In this document: one piece after another, positions 46,985 through 58,990 of the stretch
How the letters are laid out: every line of letters starts with the position of its first letter
Numbering within the stretch: the stretch's first letter is position 1
NCBI GenBank assembly: GCA_029706075.1
Contig: JAINUG010000132.1
Location: 1,126,001-1,190,000, forward strand
Direction of reading: 5' to 3'
DNA length: 64,000 bases
Origin: Aldrovandia affinis
Lineage: Eukaryota; Chordata; Actinopteri; Notacanthiformes; Halosauridae
Position numbers and translations under genes: made by a program
Notes under the pieces: generated by a model
Database searches by the model: none
What the model was told of the DNA's origin: nothing
The model's input: only the letters and a program-made list of their open reading frames with translations

Positions 46985-47235
46985 TCTCCAGATCTCAACC
47001 CAAATGAACACTTATGGGAGATTCTGTAACGGCGTCTGATACAGCGTTTTCCACCACCATCAACAAAACACCAAATTATGTAATTTCTCATGGAAGAATG
47101 GTGTTGCATGCCTCCAATACAGTTCTAGGCACTTGTAGAATCTACGCCAAGGTGCACTGAAGCTGTCCTAGTGGCTGGTGGTGGCCTAACGCCCTATTAA
47201 GACACTTTGTTTGGGTGTTTCCTTAATGTTGGCAG
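46985..47235 (+). pseudogene. Tc1-like transposase C-terminus
   Basis: TCTCCAGATCTCAACCCAAA reads S-P-D-L-N-P-N-E-H-L-W-E-I-L then a stop, holding the catalytic glutamate. It continues with Q-R-F-P-P-P-S-T-K-H and, after changes, G-G-L-T-P-Y. GTTTCCTTAATGTTGGCAGT marks the end of the element. Everything before the S-P-D-L block is missing. Confidence 0.8.
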
Positions 47236-48689
47236 TTACATGTATGTGCACATTACACACACAATCACCACAATGTGTTACAGGAAACATGATAAATCTC
47301 GTTCTTCATTGGGCCCATGTGGGAAAACAGATATAGGGCATGAGTCCATTTACATTCAGGTTGCAACAACCATTCATCAAATTGCTGCAATTTTCCAATG
47401 GCCCAGGACCATAATTCTGTTGTGTGGTTCTGTCGTGGGGAGAGGGCAGGGAGAGGTGAGCGTATGTCTTTTGGGTTTATTGCGCTCTTGTGTTCAATGA
47501 TGCATAATGTGCATAGTCTGTTTTGTTCCTTCAACATTAATACGCGAGCAAGGGCACTGGATTACACAACTCCTTCAGAGGCACATCTTGACATACCCGT
47601 TCCCCCTTATAGTCAGGGGTCTCCGTGATACTCAGAAATGTGTCGCGCGTGCACCCCAGTGTTACAAGTCTGTGGGAGTGCCCTTTTGTTTGAGTGCATT
47701 TAGGCATTTTCATTTATTTATTTTTTAAAGAAAAGGTGTGAAAAGAAAAGCACCTGTATACCGCTGGTATTTAACATTAAGAACAATACTATTGACTGTT
47801 GCTATGGTTTAGTTACTGCTCCATTTAGCCAATGTACATTTCCCAACAAAGACACTGAACACTTCAATAATATCACATGCTTGATAAAAAACGCTAATTC
47901 ACAATCCAAGAAAACTCTTACATATGAGGTTAATTCTGCCTGATACATGTATGCAATGTTCAGAAACGATGGATTATTTTAGCAAGAACATTGAACATTT
48001 CTGTTTATGTTCAGCACATTGAATTGAATTTTATGTATGAAAAGTGTGATTGATTGATTTATTACATCGCAGCATGTGTTTGGAATTTGACTGACCATTT
48101 AGTCTCTGTCACTTTGCATCATAGCAGTGAGTGGTGAATTGCACCTTGTGGTGAAAGTGTTTATGTGAGGGAAATCAGTTCTGTTACAAAAAAGTGAGAA
48201 AATCCTTTGCACAACATCGATCGTAATGTGATGCTTACAACACAGACAGTGCTCAGCATAATAACAGAAGGAAAATAATTGGAAAAGAGAGGTGTCTAGT
48301 AGATGCATGCTGTCTAGTAAATGAATGTTAGTGCTTCATTCAGTCCTCTGGATTTTGTTTTCTCCGAGGGCATGAGTTGCGGGGATAATAGGATTAGGGG
48401 TGAGATGTATGATTATTTGCGCAAGTGTGTACTTTATCCTAACATTCATTTCAGACCACCAGCAGTGCTGCAGAAAGGGAAATGTTATCTGTGAAATCCT
48501 GCTAGGCTTCCCGCCGAAACATATCAGTCTTGGCCAAAAGTTCCTACCTTACTATATACCGCAAACCCTTACCTCTTGCAGGGGATATTTAAATCTGGTG
48601 ACAATTCCCAGTACAAGAAATCCAGATGTGATCTAGAGAGGGTGATTAAAACTGTGGAGTGACAGTACAGGGACAGGCAGGAGGCAGGG
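47236..48689. other. Non-coding block
   Basis: No gene or repeat recognised. Confidence 0.55.
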
Positions 48690-50175
48690 GGATGACTGCT
48701 ATGAAAGGGACACTCACCTGCTACGGCAGGGACTCCAGGCAGTCACTGTGAACTGTGCGCTCTGTACTGCGGGTAAACGCGACGAAGCTGACAACGCCGA
48801 CGCCAGTCCACCGCTACTAAATAACTTCTGTGCACACTTTGACGTCAGTAGCACTCGACTGCCAATGAAAATCATCACAGACTCAAAAGGCAGCGTCACG
48901 GTCTATGAGATCGAGGTGAGAAAGACTTCTGCTGGCTGCCGAGACAGACGACACTCCATGCCGCGCACGCAAACGCTGTGCAAGACCAGCATGCATCAGG
49001 GTTTACAGATGTTTTTCACACCTCACCGAAGCGCTGCGTCATTCCAATATGATTTAGAAGTGATAGCACTGTACCATTTTGTACCATTGCACCACAAAGA
49101 AGCCAAGTGGTGTGCCTCAATGACCGGCAGCCCTCACCTCCATTATAATCGAATGTTTTGAACGGATGGAGCATTGTTTGTGACCGAGGTCCCGTATCAA
49201 ATGCTCTACTTGAAATGATAGATCCCCTGCAGTGCTTGCTTATCATTCAAACCACTCTCGCTAGCTCTCCACAACATTTTGGCGCACCTCGATCAGCACA
49301 ATGCACAATGATATTGCCTATAGCTCCACCTTCAATGCCATAATTCTCTCAAGATTAGTCATGGAAATATTGGAAGACAGTGGTTTTATATTTCCTGGCC
49401 TGAGGTGGTGAAAATTGTCAAGTGTGTGTCCTCCTGTCTCACCCTGAACATTGACATGCCACACGGCTGTGTTAAATCCACTGCTGTGCTCTCTGTTCAC
49501 TTGTGACTGTGTTGTCAAATACGACAATCACTGCATCATACAATTTGCAGTGAGCAAAGATGAGTCTACCAACAGACATGAAGCGCAGCTTTTAGCAGCA
49601 CGGTGCATGGTGCAATTTCCAGCTTAATGTTAGTAAAACGAAGGAGATAATCTTGGACTTCAGGAAACACTCAGTTGATCACATTGCTATCAATATTTGA
49701 TGTACAGATATTGAGATACTGAGTGGTTTTAAGTTGTCATCTGACCTTACATGGTCGACCAATATCGATGCCATCATCAGAAAGTCTCTACAGTGCCTCC
49801 ATCTCTTCAGAAGATATTTGGCATGGGCCCAGGAACATTAGTACATTTTAGCCCCACACAATAGAAAGCATTTTAATTGGCCCCATCGCCGTGTGGTACG
49901 GAAACTTGAATGCACAAGACCACAACGGGCTATAGAGGACAGTGCAAGCCACACAGAAAAGTGCTGGCGCCCACCTCTGTTCCATCCGGACCCTGCACTT
50001 GGGCAGGTTTCACACCAAGATCATACGAGACCCCAGTCATCCCGCTAGTACGCTGTTCCCCTCGCTAGCATGAAGATGGAAGCACCCCAGTCTAAAAACC
50101 TCCACCAGCAGGTTTAGAGAAAGTCTTTGTTGTACACTAACACAGTGCGCTTTCAAACCAAGCAATATGATTTCT
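48690..50175 (+). pseudogene. L2-like LINE reverse-transcriptase relic, 1.5 kb
   Basis: In order: L-L-N-N-F-C-A-H-F-D (48805-48835, the linker before the polymerase), D-P-L-Q near 49220, a HNAYSS-like segment at 49295-49330 (finger/palm, with S-T-F-N), L-T-L-N-I-D-M-P-H-G-C-V near 49440-49475 (the P-Q-G-C-V block), K-T-K-E-I-I-L-D-F-R-K at 49635-49670 and a thumb segment. Stops and indels break it. It is 5'-truncated, as LINE copies usually are. The frame 48748-49161 is its longest open piece. Confidence 0.75.
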
Positions 50176-50220
50176 GTTTATGGACTCTTTTATTTATTTT
50201 TATGTACAGTATTTAATGAT

Positions 50221-50255
50221 GTATTCATTATTATTATTATTATTATTATTATCTC
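50221..50255. repeat. ATT microsatellite
   Basis: (TTA)n of about ten units, just after the LINE relic. Confidence 0.9.
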
Positions 50256-50474
50256 ATCAATAGCACTTTAGTACATTTTATTATGGTTTATTATTATTTA
50301 TTTGTGATACTCTTTCGTTACATCTAGGCCTATATATTTTTGTAGTACTGACAAATGTTCTTGTATGTCTTTGTTTTATGTTTGAGAAGCTCTAACAGAA
50401 AAATTCCCCTGCATGCATTTTAACACCTACAAATGGTGAATCAACTTGAATCTGAAACCAAAGTGGGCAAGTTG

Positions 50475-50690
50475 TCAGTTAATGACTAGTGTAACAGTTC
50501 TGAGCGAATATATCCCACGTGTCGCACGTACTGAGGCAGCACACAACTCTCGGAGGATGCCCAGCATCCCGCCCACATCCTTTAGTTGCAGTTGGGTCCA
50601 TAATGGAATTTAATTTGGGCGATTGATATGGCCAAATCATGACCTCATTTCCCTCCTCCTCAAAACACGCTTTCACACTGTGGGCAGAGT
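50475..50690 (-). pseudogene. Tc1-like transposase C-terminal fragment
   Basis: The minus frame 50479-50676 has C-F-E-E-E-G-N-E-V-M-I-W-P-Y-Q-S-P-K-L-N-S-I-M, a decayed match to the W-P-x-Q-S-P-D-L-N-P-I-E block. The expected glutamate is lost (M-D). Confidence 0.65.
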
Positions 50691-52084
50691 GACTTTATCC
50701 TGTAATCCTATGCCTCCAAATATTTCTGCCTACACTAATCTAAGGAAGGTTTCAAATCCATCATGCATTTCAGTTAAAAAATGTATTGCTAAGTACAGCC
50801 CAGAATTTCTGTGCAAGATCATTTCTTTGTGTATTTTATTTCTTGTCTATTTCACCCGAAACAAGTTTATAGTTAGTTTAAATGTTGGTTTAAATGTCAT
50901 TTGCATTTCTTCAGTGCAGTATTTTATAAGCTTCAGTTGAAGAGTGAATTAATACAGAGAAAACAGATTATTTGTAGGCTTATAATGATAGTTTCACATA
51001 CAGTATGCAAAAATGTGAAAGCAGTACTAGGATGACTTTAGTTGTTTGACTTCATGTGACATTGCCTAAAGACAATATGACTCAGTGAATAATATATTAT
51101 ATGGCTCAATAGTTCCCTCTCTCTCTACGTTAGCTGATGTGTGGTGAGCATTCCAGCACAAAATGGCTGCCGTACGTCACCCTTTTTTTTTTAAACGGAG
51201 TTTTTGTTTCTTATTTGTTTTTGTCTACACTTATATTGACTCACACTAATACCCTTATTTTATATTGATTTCTGCATATATTTATTATGCACTGAAACAT
51301 GCAGAGGAATAAATAGAAAAAAGCAATTTACTGTCACATCTAGGTTGGAAAAAAACACCACTCACTTTGATGTGACCAGGCTTCTGACTCTAAGAAGCAT
51401 GCATTCATACAGCAAAATTGAACAACCAATTACTTTGGCGAATTTAACCACAGGAAGAATGGCTGTTTCACAGTGCTGGGGTTACACATAAATCTATTAT
51501 TAGAAGTTGCATCCAGGCTTCACAAACCACTTTGCCTTCCCTACCACTGATCAAAAGAAAGGTGAATAGATTTTAGAAAAAAATGTCAGCTAGCTAGCTA
51601 TCAGGAATAAGAAAGATGCTGCTATTGTAGCTATATTGCTAGTTTGCTTAGCTAGCCTGATAGCTAACTTGCAGCAAACATATTAGGATCCTCTAGGTTA
51701 CGGGTTGGCGGTGCAAACACCCATATCTATACAGCACTGAGAGTTTGCACTTTTCAGAGTCTTTTCAAAAACAACTACAATGCCCACTGACTCTCCCAGT
51801 CCTTACAAACCTTAACTTCTGTACCTTCTGACTCCAGGTAAACACATGTTACTCAGATACAGCTACAACACAAAGCCCTAAATTTGGGCTATTTTGTTTT
51901 GCATTTATTCTTCTTCTGCTTCTCCTTCTTCTTCTTATTTTCCCTACTGATTAAATCATCAAATGTACTCTAGGCCCCAAATGATTAATTCTCCTCATTG
52001 GTCAATATATACTTCAACCAATAATATCATCTGTCCAGACCTGTTATTCTTCCAATAACACTATCTGTTCATAGTTGCTAATTG
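50691..52084. other. Non-coding block with a short LINE-like fragment
   Basis: CTGATGTGTGGTGAGCATTC and AAAATGGCTGCCGTACGTCA at 51132-51179 are phrases I know from 3' regions of teleost LINEs. The rest, including TAGCTAGC-rich DNA at 51585-51670, has no gene. Confidence 0.5.
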
Positions 52085-52335
52085 GATGCAGGTTGCCCAC
52101 TTTTACCATCGGTTGATTCCACCAGCCACGCCAGCTCGGCTCTGCCCGGGAGTGCCACTAGGGGGCAGCAATTGGCTGTCCACCTCAGGGAGGGGGGAGG
52201 GAAGCCGATACGAGCTCGCATGTCAATGCTGGTGTCATGACTACAGCAGCGAGCCCTTAAATATGAGGGGGGATAGTAGACGGTGTAATTAGCTACTAAA
52301 TTGTGAATTGAAAAATGGGGAAAAAGCAGAAACAG
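52085..52335 (+). mobile_element. SINE (family A), 5' truncated
   Basis: It shows GCCCGGGAGTGCCACTAGGG, GGCAGCAATTGGCTGTCCAC and GGGAAGCCGATACGAGCTCG, ending with TGTAATTAGCTACTAAATTG and GAAAAATGGGGAAAAAGCAG. Near-identical body to 53515-53760, and the same type as 17092. Confidence 0.82.
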
Positions 52336-52359
52336 AAAATACAAAAACAAAATTAAAAA

Positions 52360-52985
52360 TACATAAAAAATATAAGAACATAAGAATACATCATGATGAG
52401 AACAGGCCATTCATCCAATTTAGTTGCTTTTTCAAACAGAAAATCAAAAGAAAAAAAGAAATACAAGAACATAAGAATGCATAATGATGAGAACAGGTCG
52501 TTCTGCCCATCTAGGCTTATCGTTTCCTAGTCTAAAGAATATTCAGTTCTGCACGTTCAAGTGTTTCTGCCTCCACTCCATGAACTGGCAAGCTGTTCCA
52601 TGCATTGGCATCTCTCCGTGTAAACTTTAAAAATCTTTGGTAGTTCACTTTATTAATCCCTTTTATAAATTCCCAATTTGATAAAGTCCCCCTCAGTCTC
52701 CTTTTGTTAAACTTGAATAGATTAAGCATCTCAAGTCTTACCTCTTAACTTTTACCTTTCATTCCAGGTACCAATTTAGTTGCTGCTGTACTTTGCACTT
52801 TTTCAAGGGCTTCTATATACGTATTGTAGCGTGTTGCCTATAATTACACACAGTGCTCTAAGTGAGGTCTGACAAAGGCATTATATAACATTAATATAAC
52901 CTCCTTTGATTTATACTTTTTACTATATATCCCAGCATCCTGATGGCCTTTTTCACTGCTACAGCACACTTAGCTTAGATGTGGT
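52360..52985 (-). pseudogene. CR1/Rex-like LINE relic, reversed
   Basis: The plus strand begins with two copies of AACATAAGAAT(A/G)CAT(C/A)ATGA, the reversed tail of the LINE at 44641-44850. The minus frame 52532-52729 reads NLFKFNKRRLRGTLSN, F-I-K-G-I-N-K-V-N-Y and N-A-W-N-S-L-P, the C-terminal signature of this LINE group with deletions. 52740-52985 (TTTCATTCCAGGTACCAATT, TGATGGCCTTTTTCACTGCT) is more of the same repeat in a form widespread in vertebrates. Confidence 0.75.
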
Positions 52986-53514
52986 AGACTTTGATCAAAA
53001 CAACTCACTGTTTCCACCCGATGTAACCTTTGCTCACTACCTCCCACTTCCCTCTCCTCCCCTGTCCTTTTATCTCTTGCATATGCAGAATCCTTCTCCC
53101 TTCTTCCCTCTGTCCTCTCACCTCCAGACCAGCATGGCCAACTCCGCCCGCTCCATGGCCGTCTGACTCAGTGCGATCCGATGGGCTAAGCCTATGTGCA
53201 GCTGAGAGGAAATTGAAAAAACCAAACTCCCCGAGGACCTTCTTATTTTTTAATCTACTTTCTTTGTCCCTCTGTAAGATCTGTTATATACCTTAACATG
53301 CAATATCGCATGCAACAAAACAAGTACTCCAATGTTATAACTATGTGTGTGAAAAGTGCAATCACATGCAAACGGAGTTTCCTCTGAAGCTCTATATGCA
53401 CTTAATTGGTCTTCTTTTGCAATCAATCAGTATTGACGTTTTGGTTTGATTATTGTTACAAAGTAGCAATTAAACATTCTGGTTAAAATGAATTACTAAG
53501 AATGCTAAGAACGT
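52986..53514. other. Non-coding block
   Basis: No gene seen. A pyrimidine-rich run at 53040-53130 gives proline/serine-rich chance frames. Confidence 0.55.
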
Positions 53515-53760
53515 CCCACCAGGATGCATGTTGGCCGCTGTGACCGGGGTTCGCATCCACCAGCCACACCAGAGTCGGCTCTAGCCGGGAGTGCCACTAG
53601 GGGGCAGCAATTGGCTGTCCGCCGCAGGGAGGGGGAAGGGAAGCCGATATGAGCTCGCTGCATATAAGAGTGGCTCTGTAGTACCGGAGTTACAGTTGAC
53701 GGCTTGGTGAGTTCCGGCTCGAAGGAGCCAGTCTCAGAACTACGGCAAAATTGAAACAAA
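53515..53760 (+). mobile_element. SINE (family A)
   Basis: B-box region TGACCGGGGTTCGCATCCAC, then GAGTGCCACTAGGGGGCAGC, AATTGGCTGTCCGCCGCAGG, GGGAAGCCGATATGAGCTCG and AGAGTGGCTCTGTAGTACCG. Same order as the full copy at 17092. The final TTGGCTAC tail is missing. Confidence 0.82.
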
Positions 53761-53930
53761 ATCGTATTATTATTTTTTTTAATTACTTAAATTATGGACG
53801 ATTATTCTTTGTTTTTTTGCTTTTTGACGTATTAATATTAAAATTAATATATAATATTAATAATTTTGATTACATTTAAAAAATATATATATTATATATA
53901 TATATAAAATATATAAATTATGATTAATGA
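53761..53930. repeat. AT-rich low-complexity tract
   Basis: TATTAATATTAAAATTAATA-type DNA with a palindromic TATA run at 53880-53915. Confidence 0.9.
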
Positions 53931-55204
53931 TTGTGTTATTGGAAATTATTCTGGATTTTGGATATGGGATTCTGGGATTTGGCATTCACACATTTTTAGT
54001 GCTGATTTTGTTCATATTGGTTCAGCTGAACCCCAAAAATGTGGATTCAGTAGTCGGTCTACATCACATTTAACATTTTCACATTTTACATTACATTTTT
54101 TAAGCATTTAAAATGTCTAGGTGTGTGTAGAATATTTGTATATGATTGTCTGTATCCAGTATTTCTTGAGAGATTCTGAGTAAATGTTGTAATACAACCT
54201 GTTTTCGTCTCAATGTTGAGAGATTTTGTGAAATGCTATAACAAGTGATTCTGCCATCCTCCTACTCTGAAAGAACTTGCCCCTAACGTTGAAATAAGTT
54301 GAATTCAGATTATTGGTGCATGCAGTCTGTGTTAGTGCCAAACACCATCGTTCAGAGCTCTACTGAAAGAGCTTCGGTGGCTGCAGTTTTACTTTGGCTG
54401 TGCGGTCATGCAAGCCACATCCCCGAGACACCATTGCCACCATTGATTACAATGGTCAGCGCCTCTTTGATTTACTACAACCTAACACCTGAACGTCCTC
54501 TTTGTCTGATTCCTGCGTTTTTCAGGCTTTAAATATTTAATCAATGCTTAAAACGTGATGCAAGGGTATGCAAAATGGCTACTCTGCATGTATATATTTA
54601 TGATGCCCATATGAATTATAAAAATAGTAAAGTGACAGCAGACAGCAGTTCCTTTAAAGTGAACGAGTGAGAAAAATGTTTCCACAATTCCTCTTGTCAT
54701 GAAAGCAAATATAAAACGGAGATGCAAGTTAATGTAGGTAATGTATTCACTATAAATCTTAACTTGCCATTTTTATAAATCACAATTGTGATGGGGTCTT
54801 GAAAGCTACATGGGAATTAATTAAATCTCACTTCATCTTATCTGTTCAGACCCAAGGCCACACGGTTACACACATTCATGCACAGATACTTTGGTATTGT
54901 AAATTAATATAGAACATGATATATTATGGATATATATATATATATATCAAATGATTATATATTAGGATATAGATTATGGTTATGACAGATTAGGATATAG
55001 ATTATGGTTATGATAGATGCTTACTGCTCAAAACTTTACTGTGTGCCACATAATTGACCTATCTCTCAGGCTCAAAGTTAATGTTTGCTGCAGTATCTCT
55101 TAATCTTTTCTTTACCAAATACCAATTTTCATACCAAATATTTGAATATTACATTTGGAGTATTTTTGATGGCAATTATTATTTACAAATGATTGTTATT
55201 ATTA
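53931..55204. other. Non-coding block with one small duplication
   Basis: No gene. About 54962-55015 holds two copies of TTAGGATATAGATTATGGTT followed by ATGA(C/T)AGAT. A short TA run precedes it. Confidence 0.6.
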
Positions 55205-55352
55205 TTGCCCTGCGATGGATTGGCGACCTGTCCAGGGTTTATTCCTGCCTCTCGCCCCTATGCATGCTGGGATAGGCTCCAGCCCCCCCGTGACCCTGAC
55301 CAGGAATAAGCGGCTTAGACAATGAGATGAGGAGATGAGATGAGATGAGATG
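55205..55352 (+). repeat. Dispersed teleost repeat with GAGAT tail
   Basis: TGCGATGGATTGGCGACCTG, TTATTCCTGCCTCTCGCCCC and TGCTGGGATAGGCTCCAGCC make up a very common fish repeat, here ending in ATAAGCGGCTTAGACAATGA and (GAGAT)n. It behaves like the 3' end of a non-LTR element; the exact family is uncertain. A (TTA)n run follows. Confidence 0.7.
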
Positions 55353-55574
55353 TTATTATTATTATTATTATTGCATGTATTTATTCTGCATGATTGTACC
55401 CTCTTGTTGAATCAGACCAGTACATACCGTACAGTATAAGGTGGTGAAGCTCCTTGCGCTCTTCACAGTAGGATAAGGAACACGGAGCTGCGCTTGGTCC
55501 ACAGGCATGTCAGGTTCTATGCAATATGTTATTTGACTAAAATTGATATTTCTGACTGATAATTGTCAGACTTG
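55353..55574. other. Non-coding spacer
   Basis: No feature beyond a (TTA)n run at its start. Confidence 0.6.
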
Positions 55575-55815
55575 TCCCAGTATCCGATCGGGGGCGGCAA
55601 TTGACTGTCCGTCCTGGGGGGGGGGGGGAGGGTGAGCCAGCACGACTCACCGAGGAGCAGTGGGGCAACCTGCTGGACATCGATGGGCGAGTCCAGTCTT
55701 GAAGGAGGTGGATCCTTGCCTCGAGGAGTTAGTTTGTCCCGTGGGGGCAGACGGCGAGTTCGTGAAGGGGGGTTGAAAAATCAAAAGAAATGAAGGGTAT
55801 AATTGGCTAATAAAA
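55575..55815 (+). mobile_element. SINE (family A, second subtype), 5' truncated
   Basis: GGCGGCAATTGACTGTCCGT, GGGTGAGCCAGCACGACTCA, CCGAGGAGCAGTGGG, GAAGGAGGTGGATCCTTGCC, GACGGCGAGTTCGTGAAGGG and the tail GAAGGGTATAATTGGCTAAT. Includes a G homopolymer at about 55616-55627. Confidence 0.82.
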
Positions 55816-57024
55816 TCATATAAATTGATTATTGATCATATAACTGTCTATCCCCATGTCGTGCACAATGTGCTATCTACCTCGGCCTCTGCACTGCCTT
55901 CATGACTTATCACAAGACTGTTTTAGCTGCATTTGTTCCATAACACTCCCATATATTACAGGCATTTGATCTTCAGATACATTGTGTTTTGGTTTAAAGC
56001 TAAAGGCACTTTCAGCATACCCATTGTTTCTGCTTGACCTCTTTTGAGTACTCAGCAAAGTCTTCTGACAAATACAAAGATATATCTGTTCACAATGGCT
56101 GTTTTTGATTTGCGTCCAGGGAACACACTGATAACTTCAGCCTTTGATGCTAGCAGACGGTTTTGCTTTACAACACCTGTTCAAATCATCTTTAAAGTTT
56201 TGGCTTGAACTGGACTCCAGCAGGTTAAGATGCAGGGGTCACGTAAGTTAAGTTTTGAACTTTACATCATTAAGGGCAATTATGGGACATTAGCGCCCCA
56301 TTATGTGGAGACCTTTTGTTGTAGATTAGGAAAAATGTGTTCTTCAATGACTCCATTGCTACATCTTACCTTCATCTTTTCTTTTTGTTTCCATTACACA
56401 GACTGCTAAAAGACAGGAAGGTGGATATTTCAAATGTCTGCTTAACTATGTCATTAAATCAGATCCTTGTCGTTGCCCGCTTTTTTATCTAATATTGTTT
56501 GATATGAAATGAAGTTGGGCCTTGATAATGCCTTCATTGAGCTTGAGCAGATACATCAGAGTGAATTAAATTAATAATGTGCCTTATGCAATCGTTGGCT
56601 AGGCAAAGGTAATATTAATGCAAGAGTAGCATATAACATACTCTGCATACTAAAAGATCAGTGCCCAGCTTTACGATTGGCTGAATTAAAATAGTATCCT
56701 TGCAAAAGCGCTAAAGCATTGGTCAGGAATCCAGTCTTGCAGCGTAGCCTACTCATCGGGCCACAAATAATTGAGCGAATACCATGTACATATCTTATAT
56801 ATCTATATCTATATATATATATATATATATACATATAGGTGTGTGTTTTTGTGTGTGTGGTATGTCTATATCTATGATATATCTATATCTATGATATATA
56901 TATATCTCGTACAGTAGGTAAATCAATTCGAAAATGTTTAGATTAACAAAATTTAAAAACCATCAACCATCAAGCCACATATTCCATTATTTTACCCTTT
57001 TCAGTGAAATGTGTATTATATATA
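55816..57024. other. Non-coding block
   Basis: No gene. Interrupted TA/TATC microsatellites lie at 56790-56905. Confidence 0.6.
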
Positions 57025-57527
57025 CAGCACTGTGCAAAAGCCTTAGGCCATTCTGAAAAATTCTAATTAAAGCCATTTATCTGAGCAGTAAGTGTTTATT
57101 TGGTTGAAAAAACACTGCATAATATTGAGGTAAACACAAAGAAACATTAATACAATGAAAAGTAACAAAAACTTCTCAATATTTTGTGTGGCCTCCCTTA
57201 GAATGCAAAACTGAAGTCATTCACTTTGGTAAGACTGTTTAAATAGTCCTGTGGTGAATTTTTCCAAGCTTCTTGCAGGATTTGCCATAACTCTTTTTTT
57301 GACTTTTCCCTGTCCAAGTGATCCCACACAGCTTCAATTATGTTGAGGTTGGGGCTCTAAAGTGGCTAATCTAATACTGTGAGTGTTCCATCTGCTCCAA
57401 GTAGGTCTTAATCGTGTTAGCAGAGTGTTTGTGGTCATTATCGTGCTGAATGGCAAAGTTTTTGTCAATCAGTCGTTTCCTGAAAGTACAGCACAATTAA
57501 TCAAGATCTGTTTATATTTCTCAGAAT

Positions 57528-57848
57528 TCATAATTCCATAGATTTTGACCAGATCCCCTTAACTGTTGGCTGAAATGAGCCACCACTGTGCTTCACAGAA
57601 GGCTCCAGACAGGCATCAATGTACTTCTGGCCAACTCTTCTTCTGACATACTGGAATCTTTGTGAACCAAAAATTTCACTTTTGGATTGTGTATTGCATA
57701 TTGCAATCCCTTCTGCTTGTTTTTCTTTTTGCATGAATAGTTTATTAGCTGCAACATGTCCTACAAAACCATTTCTTGTAAGACTTCTTCTCATGGTCGA
57801 AGCGTGTACTTTGGTGCCAGATGACTCTGCCAGATGCTGAGCAAGCAC
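57528..57848 (-). pseudogene. Tc1-like transposase pseudogene
   Basis: Minus-strand residues include A-S-T-M-R-R-S-L-T-R-N-G-F-V-G (DNA-binding domain end), then S-K-S-E-I-F-G-S and YVRRRVGQKY, then V-K-H-S-G-G-S. The stretch that normally carries the first catalytic aspartate (W-T-D-E-S-K) is lost; the text jumps straight into S-K-S-E-I-F-G-S. The C-terminal half continues, badly broken, to about 57300. Confidence 0.85.
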
Positions 57849-58087
57849 TGGATTTCCTTCTGTCCCTCAAGGAAGTGACCTTAAGTACTGTTCATCAGAT
57901 GCACACAGCTTTTTGGATCTTCCACTGCGTTTTCTGTCTTCAACTTGCCCAAATATCTTCAAATGTCTTTATGACAGCTTGAACACCAGCACCATCTTGA
58001 AAATCTCATTAGTCAGGCTATTGCTGAGAATTGCCTTGTTGATGCAAAACTATGATTTTATGTCTGTCAAACTGTGTTAGCTTATCC

Positions 58088-58263
58088 ATTTCCAAACCTG
58101 CCCTCCAGGCACCCAAGCCATTCCATGTATTTGTTCAATTCCACCACCAGCACACCTGGCTCAGCTAATCAAGACCTCATTAAGGTGACCCAGGTGTGCT
58201 GGTGGTGGAATTTAACAAAAACATGGAATGGCTGGACCAGCTCGAGGAGAGGTTTGGGAACCA
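58088..58263. mobile_element. Foldback MITE inside the Tc1 element
   Basis: Arms 58088-58159 and 58190-58263 are inverted copies, sharing ATTCCACCACCAGCACACCT and CCAAACCT at the outer ends, with a 30-base loop. The outer end (G)GTTCCCAAACC resembles the termini of some hAT elements. No clear target duplication seen, as the left tip has decayed. Confidence 0.8.
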
Positions 58264-58449
58264 AACCAGTGTTCTTCTAGCCATCTCACAAGATATCCAT
58301 CACTTTTTGGAAAACAGAAGAAATTCTTGTTACTTTTTATTGTATTCATGTTTATTTGTATTTATTTGAATGCTATACAGTGTTTTACAAGCAAAATAGC
58401 CCAGCTAAATAGCTTTACAACATAATTTTCTCATGTGGGCACAGTACTG

Positions 58450-58639
58450 TATATATATATGTATATATATATATATATATACATATAAACCTGCCACGGA
58501 CACCAAAACAATCTGTAAACCTGGTACAGTATTTGGATGTTAATAAGTGATATATAATGAATCAAATGTTCCAGAATTGACCAAGAGGACAAGGCAGTTC
58601 ACTGCTTTGCAGTTTTCCCCAACTAAATAACAAATACAT
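58450..58639. other. TA microsatellite and spacer
   Basis: Imperfect (TA)n at 58450-58485, then unremarkable DNA. Confidence 0.7.
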
Positions 58640-58990
58640 TTAAGCATGCGTTTAACCAAGATGGGTTCACCAGGAGCTGGGATGAATGAAAATGCACCAA
58701 AAGCATCAGGAAATGTAATACCTCTCTGTGACTCCGGGAGAGGTGGAAGGAGTAGTACAGAGGGCTGCGCCTCCCTTTTAGCTGCTGTCAGGTGCTCCTG
58801 TTCCCTCCCACAGCCTGGAGAGGACTACAGGGCCTTGGACAGCAGCGGCCTCACCGACAGGCAGGCTCACCTGAGGCTAATGAGCAATCAACTCAGATGT
58901 GAGCCTTTGCTTTCGTTAAGCCTTTATAAAAGCATAGCCTGGCATGCCTGATTGGAGAGACAGTGCTCTCTTTGTTTACCTGCAGCTTTT
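58640..58990 (+). repeat. Possible LTR-type fragment
   Basis: CTCACCTGAGGCTAATGAGC, AATCAACTCAGATG and the TATA-like CCTTTATAAAAGC, then CCTGATTGGAGAGACAG, follow the order seen in promoters of several fish LTRs. No ends were found. The 101-codon frame 58646-58951 (+) has no known domain, and I do not call it a gene. Confidence 0.3.

Larger units (their letters stand above)
57025..58449 (-). mobile_element. Tc1/mariner-like element, 1.4 kb, with nested foldback
   Basis: Ends CAGCACTGTGCAAAAGCC (left) and GGGCACAGTACTG (right) are inverted and flanked by TA on each side (57023-57024, 58450-58451). The transposase reads on the minus strand and is broken. An unrelated palindromic element sits at 58088-58263. 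Without it the element is about 1.25 kb, normal for the family. Confidence 0.87.

Noticed and set aside
58646..58951. 101-codon frame with a possible splice acceptor at 58811 or so
   Set aside because: No recognisable protein; surroundings look LTR-like. Kept only as a weak repeat call.
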